From assembly GCA_000824785.1 (NCBI GenBank), contig CCNB01000001.1, positions 5,693-69,033 of the forward strand: 63,341 nt of DNA, in the 5' to 3' direction. Source of the DNA: Mesorhizobium plurifarium (GTDB lineage: Bacteria > Pseudomonadota > Alphaproteobacteria > Rhizobiales > Rhizobiaceae). Positions within the stretch are counted from its first letter, which is position 1, and every line of letters starts with the position of its first letter. Positions 9,111-17,859 of this stretch are shown piece by piece. The notes beneath the pieces were generated by a model. It was not told the origin of the DNA. It saw only the letters and a list, made by a program, of their open reading frames with translations, and ran no database searches. A program made the position numbers and the translations under genes.

Positions 9111-9599
9111 ATGGACGCCATCGTCACCAAGAACGACCTCAAATCCGATGCCAAGAAGGAATCGATCGATCTGCTCAACGCCAGGCTTGCCGACGCCATC
9201 GACCTGGCGCTGATCACCAAGCAGGCGCATTGGAACGTCAAGGGCCCGCAATTCATCGCCATCCATGAGATGCTCGACGAATTCCGCGAGGAGATCGACG
9301 GCCATGTCGACATCATCGCCGAGCGCGCGGTGCAGCTCGGCGGCACCGCGCACGGCACCTCGCAGGACGTGTCGAAGGCGACGAAGCTGAAACCCTATCC
9401 GACCGACATCCACAAGACCAAGGATCATCTGGCGGCGCTGATCGACCGCTATGCCACGGCCGCCAAGCTCGCCCGTGAAGCGATCGACGAAGCGGACGAT
9501 GCCGGCGATGCCGACACCGCCGACATCTTCACCGCCTATTCGCGCTCGCTGGACAAATTGCTGTGGTTCCTCGAAGCGCACACGCAGGAAAAGGAATAG
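9111..9599 (+). CDS. dps: Dps-type DNA starvation/ferritin-like protein
   Basis: Cytoplasmic Dps dodecamer subunit that oxidises and stores iron with peroxide and protects DNA. The 162-residue length is typical. The inter-subunit ferroxidase ligands are visible as QAHWNVKGP (His40), His52 and GHVDIIAERAVQLGG (Asp67, Glu71). The start at 9111 has a clear AGGAG six to eight bases upstream, so the frame's longer 5' extension to 8997 is rejected. The Lys-rich N-terminus (KNDLKSDAKKES) may contact DNA. It stands alone between phzF-like (divergent) and xdhC (convergent). Confidence 0.95.
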   Translation: MDAIVTKNDLKSDAKKESIDLLNARLADAIDLALITKQAHWNVKGPQFIAIHEMLDEFREEIDGHVDIIAERAVQLGGTAHGTSQDVSKATKLKPYPTDIHKTKDHLAALIDRYATAAKLAREAIDEADDAGDADTADIFTAYSRSLDKLLWFLEAHTQEKE

Positions 9600-9616
9600 A
9601 CAGACTTTCCTTGCCT

Positions 9617-9637
9617 GGCCGGCTGGATCAGCCGGCC
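9617..9637. terminator. Convergent terminator dps / xdhC
   Basis: A perfect nine-base stem GGCCGGCTG - GAT - CAGCCGGCC lies 17 bases after the dps stop and is followed by ATCGCCTTTTC. Its right arm includes the last codons and stop of xdhC (stop at 9628-9630). It is a likely terminator for dps and may also end the xdh transcript. Confidence 0.55.
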
Positions 9638-10539
9638 ATCGCCTTTTCAGCGCCGGCTGGACCTGGCGCCCCCAAGGCATGCGACACCAGCGCCGTCATG
9701 ATCTCGGCGGCGGCGAGCGCTGCGATCACCGGCGGGCGCTTGTCCTTCACCGCATTGCCGCCGATTGGCGAGACGAGCCGATCGAACTGCGCTTCGCTGC
9801 CCTCAGCCGACTTCAAGAACCAGCTCTTGAAGGTGGCCTTCTTGGTCTTCGAGCCGATCATGCCGACATAGGCGGTGTCGTCGCGCTTCAGCGCCTCGGC
9901 GACGATCAGGAAATCCAAAGCATGGTCGTGGGTGAGGATCGCAAAGGCCGATCCGGCCGGCGCCTCGCGCACCACGGCTTCGGGCATCGGCGTCAGTCGC
10001 GTCTCGACCGTTTCCGGCATGCCTTCCAGCGCTTCGGATCGGGTCTCGACCACGACAACGTGGATCGGCAGCAGCGCCAGCGACGCGGCCAGCGCCTGGC
10101 CGACATGGCCGCCGCCGAACAGATAAACATGGGGCAGATGCGCTTCTTCCGACTCGGCGTCGGCGATCAGCTTTTCCTCGATTGTCCAGTCGACAAGGCG
10201 GATCGACACCTCGACGCGGCCGCCGCAGCATTGGCCGATCTCCGGCCCGAGCGGGACATCAAGCGTGGCGCAGACCTCATCGACCTCGATGCGGGTTTCA
10301 TTGGCGGAGGATCGCGACCGCGTCCCGCTGCCAAGCATCTGCCGCGCCTTGTCGGCCGCCATATATTCGAGCTGGCCGCCACCGATGGTGCCGAAAATGG
10401 CCGATGCCGAGACAAGCATGAAGGCGCCGGCCTCGCGCGGTGTCGAGCCTTTCGTGGCCGCCACCTCGACGAGGGCGACCCGGCCAGCCTGGCCAAGAAA
10501 CGCCTTCAGGCTTTGCACTTTCGAGTTCATCGTCTGCAT
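9628..10539 (-). CDS. xdhC: Xanthine dehydrogenase accessory protein XdhC
   Basis: XdhC binds molybdenum cofactor, supports its sulfuration and delivers it to the XdhB subunit. The roughly 303-residue protein has the XdhC/CoxI N-terminal domain (KGSTPREAGAFMLVS, GTIGGGQLEY, GQCCGGRVEVS with the conserved cysteine pair) and a C-terminal Rossmann domain (VYLFGGGHVGQALA, then DDTAYVGMIGSKTKK). Possible starts are GTG 10545, ATG 10539 and ATG 10530, none with a strong ribosome site; ATG 10539 is used here. It follows xdhB by 53 bases as the last gene of uraH-xdhA-xdhB-xdhC. Confidence 0.93.
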   Translation of the reverse strand: MQTMNSKVQSLKAFLGQAGRVALVEVAATKGSTPREAGAFMLVSASAIFGTIGGGQLEYMAADKARQMLGSGTRSRSSANETRIEVDEVCATLDVPLGPEIGQCCGGRVEVSIRLVDWTIEEKLIADAESEEAHLPHVYLFGGGHVGQALAASLALLPIHVVVVETRSEALEGMPETVETRLTPMPEAVVREAPAGSAFAILTHDHALDFLIVAEALKRDDTAYVGMIGSKTKKATFKSWFLKSAEGSEAQFDRLVSPIGGNAVKDKRPPVIAALAAAEIMTALVSHALGAPGPAGAEKAMAG

Positions 10540-10592
10540 TTCCACATTGGAAATATAGCGTTTTTCGTCCCGAATTGCACGTTTGGCCGGAT

Positions 10593-12956
10593 TCAGGCCT
10601 GCTTTGCGGCTTCGCGCTTCAATCGCTCGATCGCCATCAGCACCCGTTCCGGCGTCGCAGGAGCATCGAGGCGCGGGCAGATCTTGTGATCCGCGACGCT
10701 CGCCACCGCGTCCGACAGCGCATACAGCACCGACATGCCATGCGGCAGCGGCGGCTCGCCGACGGCCTTGGAGCGATGGATGGTCGGCTCGTAGGCCGAC
10801 GACCAGTCGGTCAGCTTGACGTTGAAGATCTTTGGACGGTCGGAGGCTAGCGGGATCTTGTAGGTCGAGGGCGCATGTGTTCGCAGCCGACCGCTATTGT
10901 CCCACCACAGCTCCTCCGTGGTCAGCCAGCCCATGCCCTGGATGAAGCCGCCCTCGACCTGGCCGAGATCGATCGCCCGGTTCAGCGAGCGACCGCAATC
11001 GTGCAGGATATCGGTGCGCTCGACCACATACTCGCCGGTCAGCGTGTCGACCGAGACTTCCGAGCAGGCCGCGCCATAGGCGTAATAATAGAAGGCGTGG
11101 CCGCGGCCCTTGGCACGGTCCCAATGGATCTTCGGCGTCTTGTAGAAGCCGGCCGCCGACAACTGGATGCGGTTGATATAGGCCTGCCTGACCAGGTCGT
11201 TGAAGGCCACTTCCTGATTGCCGACGCGCACCCGGTTCGGCAGGAACACCACCTGGTCGTGCGGCACCTGGTATTTGTCGGCGGCAAAGTCGATCAGCCG
11301 CTTGCGGATCTGGCGGGCGGCATCCTGCGCCGCCATGCCGTTGAGGTCGGCGCCGGAGGACGCAGCCGTTGGCGAGGTGTTCGGCACCTTGGCGGTGGTG
11401 GTCGCGGTGATCTTGACGCGGTCGAGGTCGATCTGGAATTCCTCGGCGACGACCTGCGCCACCTTGAGGTGCAGGCCCTGGCCCATCTCGGTGCCGCCAT
11501 GGTTCATATGCACCGAGCCGTCGGCATAGACATGCACCAGCGCGCCGGCCTGGTTGGCCTCGGTCTTGGTGAAGGAGATGCCGAACTTGACCGGCGTCAG
11601 CGCCAGGCCGCGCTTGATGAAGCGACTGTTGTTGTTGAAGGCGCTGATCTCGCGGCGGCGTCGCGCATAGTTCGCGCTTTCCTCCAGCTCGGCCACGATG
11701 CGCTGGATGATGCAGTCCTCGACCTTCTGGTGGTAGGGCGTGACGCTGCGATCGCCGATCGCCTCCATCGGGTCGTAGAAGTTCAGCTTGCGGATCTCGA
11801 GCGGGTCCTTGCCGACCGCGAAGGCCACCTCGTCGATGACGCGCTCGGCACCCACCATGCCCTGCGGCCCGCCGAAGCCGCGGAAGGCGGTGTTGGAGAC
11901 GGTGTTGGTGTAGAGCGGCGCCGACTTCGCATGCACCGCCGGATAGAAATAGGCATTGTCGCAATGGAACAGCGCGCGATCGCCGACCGGACCGGACAGG
12001 TCGGCGGAAAAGCCACAGCGCAAGGCGTAGGTGAAGTCGACGCCCAGGATGTTGCCTTTGTCGTCGAAGCCGACCTCGTAGTCGATGGCGAAGTCGTGCC
12101 GCTTGCCGGTGGCGGTCATGTCCTCGTCGCGGTCGAGCCTGATTTTCACCGCGCGCTTGAGCTTCTTGGCTGCGATGGCGGCGATCGCGGCGCATTGGTT
12201 TGCCTGCGTTTCCTTGCCGCCGAAGCCGCCGCCCATGCGGCGCACCTCGACCGTGACCGCATGGCTCGGCACGCCGAGCGTGTGCGCGACCAGATGCTGC
12301 GTCTCGCTCGGCCCTTGCGTCGAGCAATAGACGGTGACCTCGTCATCCTCGCCGGGGATGGCGAGTGACACCTGGCCTTCCAGATAGAAATGGTCCTGGC
12401 CGCCAAGCCACATGCGGTTCTTGATGCGGCGGGGAGCCGCCGCGATCGCAGCGGCCGCATCGCCGCGCTTCAGGATCAGCGGCGTGGTGACCTGCTTGTC
12501 CTTGACCGGGTCGAGATCCCAGATGCCGATAACGGCCGGAAGCTCGTCATAGTCGATCTTGGCCAGACGCGCAGCGCGGCGCGCTTCCTCGCGCGTCTCG
12601 GCAACCACGGCGAAGATCGGCTGGCCGTAAAACTCAACCTTGCCTTCGGCGAGCACCGGATCGTCATGCATGTTGCTCGGCGAAACGTCGTTCGCGCCAG
12701 GGACGTCGGCATAGGTCAGCACATCGATCACGCCCGGCGCCGACCGCACGGCCGACAAGTCGACGCTCTTCAGCGTGCCATGCGCGATCTTCGACAGGCC
12801 GAGGCCGACATGCAGCGTGCCGGCAGGCTCCGGCATGTCGTCGATATAGACGGCGGCGCCGCTGACATGCTTGTGCGCGGAATCATGCCGCTGGTCGGTG
12901 GCGACGCCGCCGACGATCTTTTCCGCCCTGAGGTTCGGAGTGGCATGTTTGTTCAT
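10593..12956 (-). CDS. xdhB: Xanthine dehydrogenase, molybdopterin-binding subunit
   Basis: Large catalytic subunit of NAD-dependent xanthine dehydrogenase, oxidising hypoxanthine and xanthine to urate. The 787-residue protein matches bacterial XdhB in length. Conserved cofactor-binding segments include GGQDHFYLEGQVSLA, RRMGGGFGGKETQA, TAFRGFGGPQGM, HMNHGGTEMGQGLHLKVAQV, ASSGADLNGMA and the C-terminal KAVGEPPLPHGMSVLYAL, which holds the catalytic Glu in the KAVGEPP motif. Its ATG overlaps the xdhA stop by one base (TGATG), giving coupled translation of the subunits. Confidence 0.97.
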   Translation of the reverse strand: MNKHATPNLRAEKIVGGVATDQRHDSAHKHVSGAAVYIDDMPEPAGTLHVGLGLSKIAHGTLKSVDLSAVRSAPGVIDVLTYADVPGANDVSPSNMHDDPVLAEGKVEFYGQPIFAVVAETREEARRAARLAKIDYDELPAVIGIWDLDPVKDKQVTTPLILKRGDAAAAIAAAPRRIKNRMWLGGQDHFYLEGQVSLAIPGEDDEVTVYCSTQGPSETQHLVAHTLGVPSHAVTVEVRRMGGGFGGKETQANQCAAIAAIAAKKLKRAVKIRLDRDEDMTATGKRHDFAIDYEVGFDDKGNILGVDFTYALRCGFSADLSGPVGDRALFHCDNAYFYPAVHAKSAPLYTNTVSNTAFRGFGGPQGMVGAERVIDEVAFAVGKDPLEIRKLNFYDPMEAIGDRSVTPYHQKVEDCIIQRIVAELEESANYARRRREISAFNNNSRFIKRGLALTPVKFGISFTKTEANQAGALVHVYADGSVHMNHGGTEMGQGLHLKVAQVVAEEFQIDLDRVKITATTTAKVPNTSPTAASSGADLNGMAAQDAARQIRKRLIDFAADKYQVPHDQVVFLPNRVRVGNQEVAFNDLVRQAYINRIQLSAAGFYKTPKIHWDRAKGRGHAFYYYAYGAACSEVSVDTLTGEYVVERTDILHDCGRSLNRAIDLGQVEGGFIQGMGWLTTEELWWDNSGRLRTHAPSTYKIPLASDRPKIFNVKLTDWSSAYEPTIHRSKAVGEPPLPHGMSVLYALSDAVASVADHKICPRLDAPATPERVLMAIERLKREAAKQA

Positions 12957-14431
12957 CAGGCCGCCTCGTCGCGTGAGACCTGGAACGGCGCCTTCGTTCC
13001 GGTCGTCTCGATATAAAAGCGCAGCAAAAGGTTCTTCGCCGCCAGCGCCCGGTATTCGGCGGTCGCCCGCATATCGGTCAGCGGTGTGAAATCCTTGGCA
13101 TATTCGGCCATCGCGGCCTCCACCGTCGCTTCGTTCCAGACCTTGCCGGCAAGCGCCTTCTCGACCGCCGTGGCGCGCTTCGGCGTCGCCGCCATGCCGC
13201 CATAGGCGATGCGGATATCGGCCACGGTGCCGTCCTTAGCGAGGGTCAGATAGAAGGCGCCGAGCGTCGCGGTGATATCTTCGTCGCGGCGCTTGGTAAC
13301 CTTGTAGACGGCAAAGTTCGTTCCCTTTGCCGGCACGGGCACATGGGCCGTCTCGACGAACTCGCCGGGCTGACGGTCCTGCTTGCCATAGGCGATGAAG
13401 AAGGCTTCGAGCGGGATCGTGCGGCGCGCTTCGCCTTTGCGAAGCGTCACCCGCGCGCCGAGCGCGATCAGCGGCGGCGGCGTGTCGCCGATCGGCGAGC
13501 CGTTGGCGATGTTGCCGCCGATCGTGCCCATGTTGCGCACCTGCTCGCCGCCGATACGGTCGACCAGCGGTCCCAGCGCCGGGATGCGCTTCGACAGCGT
13601 GTCGAAGGCCTCGCTGTAGGTGACGCCGGCGCCGATGGTGATGACGCCGTCCTTTTCCGATATGGCGCGCAGGTTCTCGAGACCGCCGATGAAGATCGCC
13701 GGCGAGATGTCGCGCATATGCTTGGTGACCCACAGGCCGACATCAGTGGAGCCGGCAACGATGGTGGCGCCCGGCTCCTTTTCGAGCACGGCGGCGAAAT
13801 CGTCGACGCTGGCCGGCACGATCAGCCGCTGCTTGCCAGAGCCGATCTCGACCCTGGCGCCATCGCGCAAGGTCTTCAACCGCGCCGTGATGTCCTTGCG
13901 CTCCACCGCCAGCGGGTCCTTGGCCGCCTTGCCGTAGCTCGAAATGGCATGCGCGGCACGCATGATCGCCTCATAGCCGGTGCAACGGCAGAGATTGCCC
14001 TGCAGCGCCTTTTCGATCGCCGCGTTGGACGGATCGGGCGTCTTCATCCAGAGCCCATAGAGCGACATGACGAAGCCCGGTGTGCAGAAGCCGCATTGCG
14101 AGCCGTGGAAATCGACCATCGCCTGCTGCACCGGATGCAGTTTTTCACCGTCGCCCCGCAGGTGCTCCACGGTCACGACATGGGTGCCGTCGAGCGAGCC
14201 CATGAAGCGGATGCAGGCATTGACGCTTTCATAGACCAGGCCTTCGGCCGAGAGCTTGCCGACCAGCACCGTGCAGGCGCCGCAGTCGCCCTCGGCGCAG
14301 CCTTCCTTGGTGCCGCGCAGCGAGCGGTCGAGCCGCAGCCAGTCGAGCAGGGTCGCATCGGGCGCGACGTCTCTCAGCGCCACGTCGCTGCCGTTCAGGA
14401 TGAAGCGTATCTCGTTGCGGATCTCTGCCAT
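12956..14431 (-). CDS. xdhA: Xanthine dehydrogenase, FeS/FAD subunit
   Basis: Small subunit with two [2Fe-2S] clusters and FAD, moving electrons from the molybdenum site to NAD+. The first cluster uses Cys45, Cys50, Cys53 and Cys73 (GCAEGDCGACTV). The second uses Cys113, Cys116, Cys148 and Cys150 (CGFCTPGF and NLCRCTGYE). A FAD-binding domain follows (about 195-375; IVAGSTDVGLWV, GTIGGNIANGSPIGD), then a CO-dehydrogenase-flavoprotein-like C-terminal domain. The length of 491 is normal. A GGGGAG ribosome site precedes ATG 14431, three bases after the uraH stop. Confidence 0.97.
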   Translation of the reverse strand: MAEIRNEIRFILNGSDVALRDVAPDATLLDWLRLDRSLRGTKEGCAEGDCGACTVLVGKLSAEGLVYESVNACIRFMGSLDGTHVVTVEHLRGDGEKLHPVQQAMVDFHGSQCGFCTPGFVMSLYGLWMKTPDPSNAAIEKALQGNLCRCTGYEAIMRAAHAISSYGKAAKDPLAVERKDITARLKTLRDGARVEIGSGKQRLIVPASVDDFAAVLEKEPGATIVAGSTDVGLWVTKHMRDISPAIFIGGLENLRAISEKDGVITIGAGVTYSEAFDTLSKRIPALGPLVDRIGGEQVRNMGTIGGNIANGSPIGDTPPPLIALGARVTLRKGEARRTIPLEAFFIAYGKQDRQPGEFVETAHVPVPAKGTNFAVYKVTKRRDEDITATLGAFYLTLAKDGTVADIRIAYGGMAATPKRATAVEKALAGKVWNEATVEAAMAEYAKDFTPLTDMRATAEYRALAAKNLLLRFYIETTGTKAPFQVSRDEAA

Positions 14432-14434
14432 GTC

Positions 14435-14809
14435 TCAGCTCCCCCGATAGGTCGAGTAACCATAGGGCGAAATCAAGAGCGGCACGTGGTAGTGCCGCGC
14501 TTCCGCCATGCCGAAGCGGATCGGCACGATGTCGAGGAAAGCTGGCTCCGGCAATTTGATGCCCTGGCCGCGCAGATAGTCGCCGGCGGCGAAGACCAGC
14601 TCATATTCGCCGATGCGAAACTCGGCACCGGCGAGCAGCGGCGCGTCGCAGCGGCCGTCGTCGTTGGTGGCAACCGTCTTGAGATGCGCGCGGTGCTGGC
14701 CCTCGATGCGGAAAAGCCCGATCGACAGGCCCTTTGCCGGCCGGCCGGTCGCCGTGTCGAGCACATGGGTCGTCAGGCGCCCGCCATCGGCTTTCGACGT
14801 CTCTGCCAC
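14435..14809 (-). CDS. uraH: 5-hydroxyisourate hydrolase
   Basis: Transthyretin-like HIU hydrolase, turning 5-hydroxyisourate into OHCU. The 124-residue protein has [15 protein letters not shown] at the N-terminus, the [21 protein letters not shown] block and the signature C-terminal YRGS. The start is a GTG at 14809 with a GGGAGG ribosome site six bases upstream. It heads the uraH-xdhA-xdhB-xdhC operon and is divergent from the puuE-uraD fusion that supplies the next enzyme. Confidence 0.95.
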   Translation of the reverse strand: MAETSKADGGRLTTHVLDTATGRPAKGLSIGLFRIEGQHRAHLKTVATNDDGRCDAPLLAGAEFRIGEYELVFAAGDYLRGQGIKLPEPAFLDIVPIRFGMAEARHYHVPLLISPYGYSTYRGS

Positions 14810-14994
14810 TGGCGGCCTCCCATTTCCAGCACGACCGATTGGCCGGTACAGTTTCAGGTCAATTGTGCGCCAATTAAAGGCGATGCATAAGCCCCGGTCG
14901 AGCGGAGTGCGGCAAAAAGCACTTTCAAAAATTTTCGGGGGAATGCTGCAGCACTCCTTTCGATATCTTCAGTGCAACAAGGGCAGGAGCAGCC
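14810..14994. promoter_or_regulatory. Divergent control region uraH-xdh / puuE-uraD
   Basis: This 185-bp gap must hold promoters for both purine-catabolic operons. It has partly symmetric AT-richer elements around 14860-14880 (CAATTGTGCGCCAATT) and 14928-14940 (CAAAAATTTT), and similar words GCTGCAGCACTC and CTTCAGTGCAAC around 14946-14977. A shared regulator is expected but no operator can be assigned. An AGGAG site precedes the puuE ATG. Confidence 0.4.
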
Positions 14995-16419
14995 ATGCGT
15001 TACGATCGGGACATGCGCGGTTACGGGGCCAATCCACCGGATCCGAAATGGCCCGGCGGCGCGCATGTCGCGGTGCAGTTCGTCGTCAACTACGAGGAAG
15101 GCGGCGAGAACTGCGTGCTGCACGGCGACAAGGCTTCCGAAGCCTTCCTGTCCGAGATCGTCGGTGCGGCGCCCTGGGTCGGCCAGCGCCACTGGAACAT
15201 GGAATCGATCTATGAATACGGCGCCCGGGCCGGCTTCTGGCGGCTCTACCGGCTGTTCACGGAAGCCAAGGTGCCGGTGACCTGCTACGGCGTCGCCACC
15301 GCGCTCGCCCGCTCGCCCGATCAGGTCACGGCGATGCAGGAGGCCGGCTGGGAGATCGCCTCGCACGGGCTGAAATGGATCGACTATCGCGACCATGACG
15401 CGGAGGACGAGCGGCGCGATCTCGAGGAGACGATCCGGCTGCATTACGAAGTGACCGGCGCGCGGCCGACCGGCTGGTACACCGGCCGCACCTCGGTCAA
15501 CACGGTGCGGCTCGTCGCCGAGGAGGGCGGCTTCGACTACGTCTCCGACACCTATGACGACGAGCTGCCCTATTGGTTCGACCGCGACGGACTGGAGAAG
15601 CCGCAGCTCATCATCCCCTACACGCTCGACGCCAACGACATGCGCTTCGCGACGCCGCAGGGCTTCAATTCCGGTGACCAGTTCTTCGCTTATCTGAAGG
15701 ACAGTTTCGACACGCTTTATGCCGAGGGCAAAGCGGGCAGGCCGCGCATGATGAATATAGGCCTGCACTGCCGGCTGGTCGGCCGCCCGGGCCGCGTGGC
15801 GGCACTGAAGCGCTTCATCGACTATGTGAAGTCGCACGACAAGGTGTGGTTGACACGGCGCATCGACATCGCAAAACACTGGCGCGAGACGCATCCCTAC
15901 GAGGCGCCGGCGCTGCGCCCGTCGCGGATGGGATTCGAGGAATTCGTGCATGCCTTCGGCAGCGTGTTCGAGCATTCGCCCTGGATCGCCGAGCGCGCCT
16001 ACGAGCTGGAACTCGGGCCTGCGCATGACAGCGCCGGCGGCCTGCACAACGCGCTCTGCCGCGTCTTCCGTGCGGCGACGGAAGCCGAATGGCTTTCCGT
16101 GCTCAACGCTCACCCGGACCTTGCCGGCAAGCTGGCGGCGGCCAGGCGGCTGACGCCGGAATCGGCCAGGGAGCAGGCCTCCGCCGGGCTCGACGCGCTA
16201 ACCGACAAGGAGCGCGAGCTGTTCTCGAAACTCAACGCCGCTTATGTCACCACCTTCGGCTTCCCCTTCATCATCGCGGTGAAGGGCAAGACCAAGGACG
16301 AAATCCTGGCGGAGTTCGAGGCGCGGATCGGCAACAGCCGCGGCACCGAGTTGGAAACCGCCTGCAAGCAGGTCGAGCGCATCGCACTGCTTCGCCTGAA
16401 AGACATGCTCCCGCTCTAA
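14995..16419 (+). CDS. puuE-uraD: Allantoinase PuuE fused to OHCU decarboxylase UraD
   Basis: A 474-residue bifunctional protein. Residues about 1-305 are a polysaccharide-deacetylase-fold allantoinase of the PuuE type (FVVNYEEGGENCVLHGD, YGARAGFWRLYRLF, EIASHGLKWIDYRDH, TGWYTGRTSVNTVRL, IGLHCRLVGRPGR), opening allantoin to allantoate without the metal centre of AllB enzymes. Residues about 310-474 are OHCU decarboxylase (MGFEEFVHAFGSVFEHSPWI, NAHPDLAGKLA with the proposed catalytic His373, AYVTTFGFPFIIAVKGK), producing (S)-allantoin. The fusion joins two consecutive steps in reverse order along the chain. It starts with a clear AGGAG site and leads the plus-strand operon with the next two genes. 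Confidence 0.95.
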   Translation: MRYDRDMRGYGANPPDPKWPGGAHVAVQFVVNYEEGGENCVLHGDKASEAFLSEIVGAAPWVGQRHWNMESIYEYGARAGFWRLYRLFTEAKVPVTCYGVATALARSPDQVTAMQEAGWEIASHGLKWIDYRDHDAEDERRDLEETIRLHYEVTGARPTGWYTGRTSVNTVRLVAEEGGFDYVSDTYDDELPYWFDRDGLEKPQLIIPYTLDANDMRFATPQGFNSGDQFFAYLKDSFDTLYAEGKAGRPRMMNIGLHCRLVGRPGRVAALKRFIDYVKSHDKVWLTRRIDIAKHWRETHPYEAPALRPSRMGFEEFVHAFGSVFEHSPWIAERAYELELGPAHDSAGGLHNALCRVFRAATEAEWLSVLNAHPDLAGKLAAARRLTPESAREQASAGLDALTDKERELFSKLNAAYVTTFGFPFIIAVKGKTKDEILAEFEARIGNSRGTELETACKQVERIALLRLKDMLPL

Positions 16420-16436
16420 TGTTTGTTGTTTTTTTG

Positions 16437-16486
16437 TTGACGCAATTCCCGACGGAAAGCCGCTTACTCTTCCTGGAATTGCTCTG
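16437..16486 (+). repeat. Interspersed GCAATTCC...GGAATTGC palindrome upstream of ureidoglycine aminohydrolase
   Basis: A perfect eight-base inverted repeat, GCAATTCC at 16442-16449 and GGAATTGC at 16475-16482, spans the whole gap before the next gene, preceded by a T-rich run and TTGACG. The right arm in the context TTCCTGGAATTGCT recurs at 60259-60272 upstream of the TPR gene, so this is probably a dispersed intergenic repeat that may supply promoter elements. Confidence 0.55.
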
Positions 16487-16500
16487 AGGGTCAGGACCCC

Positions 16501-17361
16501 ATGGATATGATCAAGACCGCCGAGCGAACCTACTACGCGCCGCAGGGCGGCCATTCCGGCCAGAACGAGCTCTTGACCGGCAGGGCCGTCTTCACCGAGG
16601 CCTATGCTGTCATCCCCAAGGGCGTGATGCAGGACATCGTCACCAGCCCGCTGCCCTTCTGGGACAAGACCAGGGCCTGGATCATCGCAAGGCCGCTCTC
16701 GGGTTTCGCCGAGACCTTTTCGCAATATATCGTCGAGGTCCTGCCCGGCGGCGGCAGCGACCGGCCGGAACTCGACGCCGGCGCCGAAGGCGTGCTGTTC
16801 GTCGTCGAGGGCGAACTCACCGTATCGCTTGCCGGCAAAAAGCACCTGCTTACCCCAGGTGGTTTCGCCTACCTGCCGCCGGCGAGCGGCTGGACTGTGC
16901 GTAACGAGAGCGGCGCTGCCGTTCGCTTCCACTGGATCCGCAAGGCCTATGAGGCCGTCGACGGCCTCGACGTGCCGGAAGCCTTCTTCTCGAGCGACCA
17001 GGATGTGGCGCCGAGCCCGATGCCGGGTACGGAAGGGCGTTGGGCAACGACCCGTTTCGTCGACCCGGCCGACATGCGCCACGACATGCATGTCACCATC
17101 GTCACGCTGAAGCCGGGCGCGGTCATCCCCTTCGCCGAAACCCATGTCATGGAGCACGGGCTCTATGTGCTGGAAGGCAAGGCGGTCTACCGCCTCAACC
17201 AGGACTGGGTCGAGGTCGAGGCCGGCGACTTCATGTGGCTGCGCGCCTTCTGCCCGCAGGCCTGCTATGCCGGCGGCCCCGGCAATTTCCGCTACCTGCT
17301 CTACAAGGACGTCAATCGTCACGCCAGGCTTGGCGGTTATCTTGGAGGCCGCGCGCGGTGA
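16501..17361 (+). CDS. (S)-ureidoglycine aminohydrolase (bicupin)
   Basis: Mn-dependent bicupin hydrolysing (S)-ureidoglycine to (S)-ureidoglycolate and ammonia (YlbA/AllE/UGlyAH family). The C-terminal cupin has the metal-ligand pattern Glu213, His215, His219 and Gln253 (AETHVMEHGLY, then FCPQACY). This matches the E-x-H-x3-H...Q spacing known for the plant enzyme. The N-terminal cupin lacks such ligands. At 286 residues it has the family's length. An AGGACCCC segment precedes ATG 16501. It overlaps the next gene by GTGA. It needs an allantoate amidohydrolase upstream in the pathway, which is not in this window. Confidence 0.93.
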   Translation: MDMIKTAERTYYAPQGGHSGQNELLTGRAVFTEAYAVIPKGVMQDIVTSPLPFWDKTRAWIIARPLSGFAETFSQYIVEVLPGGGSDRPELDAGAEGVLFVVEGELTVSLAGKKHLLTPGGFAYLPPASGWTVRNESGAAVRFHWIRKAYEAVDGLDVPEAFFSSDQDVAPSPMPGTEGRWATTRFVDPADMRHDMHVTIVTLKPGAVIPFAETHVMEHGLYVLEGKAVYRLNQDWVEVEAGDFMWLRAFCPQACYAGGPGNFRYLLYKDVNRHARLGGYLGGRAR

Positions 17362-17849
17362 CCCGCATCGTCGCCCAGCCATTGACCCGTGAGGGTTTCG
17401 CGCCGTTCGGCGACGTCATCGACATGGGCGGCGACAACCGCTACCCGATCAATGGCGGCCGGGCGATGCGCTATCACGACCTCGCCACGGCCGAGGCTAC
17501 AGGCCCGAACGCGCGCGTGCTGATCTCCATGGTGCGCGGCACGCCCTATGAGATGCCGCTAAAGCTCGCCATGGTCGAGCGCCATCCGCTCGGCAGCCAG
17601 GCCTTCATCCCGCTGTCACCGCGGCCGTTCCTGGTGGTCGTCTGCCATGACACCAAGGACGGCCCCGGAGAGCCGCATGCCTTTCTCGCCGGCCCCGGAC
17701 AAGGCATCAACTACCGCCGCAACCTCTGGCACGGCGTGCTGACGCCGATCGGCGAGGAACAGGATTTCCTCATCGTCGACCGCGGCGGCGACGGCTCCAA
17801 TCTCGAAGAATTCTATTTCTCGCACCCCTACGAGATCCACCTCCCCTGA
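17358..17849 (+). CDS. allA: Ureidoglycolate lyase
   Basis: Cleaves (S)-ureidoglycolate to glyoxylate and urea, ending purine ring breakdown. The 163-residue protein begins at a GTG (VTRIVAQPLTREGFAPFG) that overlaps the previous stop as GTGA. The longer frame starting at 17040 is an artefact. Family marks are EGFAPFGDVIDMG, MVERHPLGSQAFIPL, INYRRNLWHGVLTPI and the final VDRGGDGSNLEEFYF. The glyoxylate made here links this operon to gckA at the left end of the window. Confidence 0.93.
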   Translation: MTRIVAQPLTREGFAPFGDVIDMGGDNRYPINGGRAMRYHDLATAEATGPNARVLISMVRGTPYEMPLKLAMVERHPLGSQAFIPLSPRPFLVVVCHDTKDGPGEPHAFLAGPGQGINYRRNLWHGVLTPIGEEQDFLIVDRGGDGSNLEEFYFSHPYEIHLP

Positions 17850-17859
17850 AAGCTTACCT

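Noticed and set aside
9628..10545. GTG 10545 as xdhC start
   Set aside because: No ribosome site was seen at this codon; ATG 10539 in the same frame is used, though the evidence is weak.
10875..12368. 497-codon plus-strand frame opposite xdhB, and a 515-codon frame opposite xdhA (13343-14890)
   Set aside because: xdhA and xdhB have full cofactor motifs; the plus-strand frames show none.
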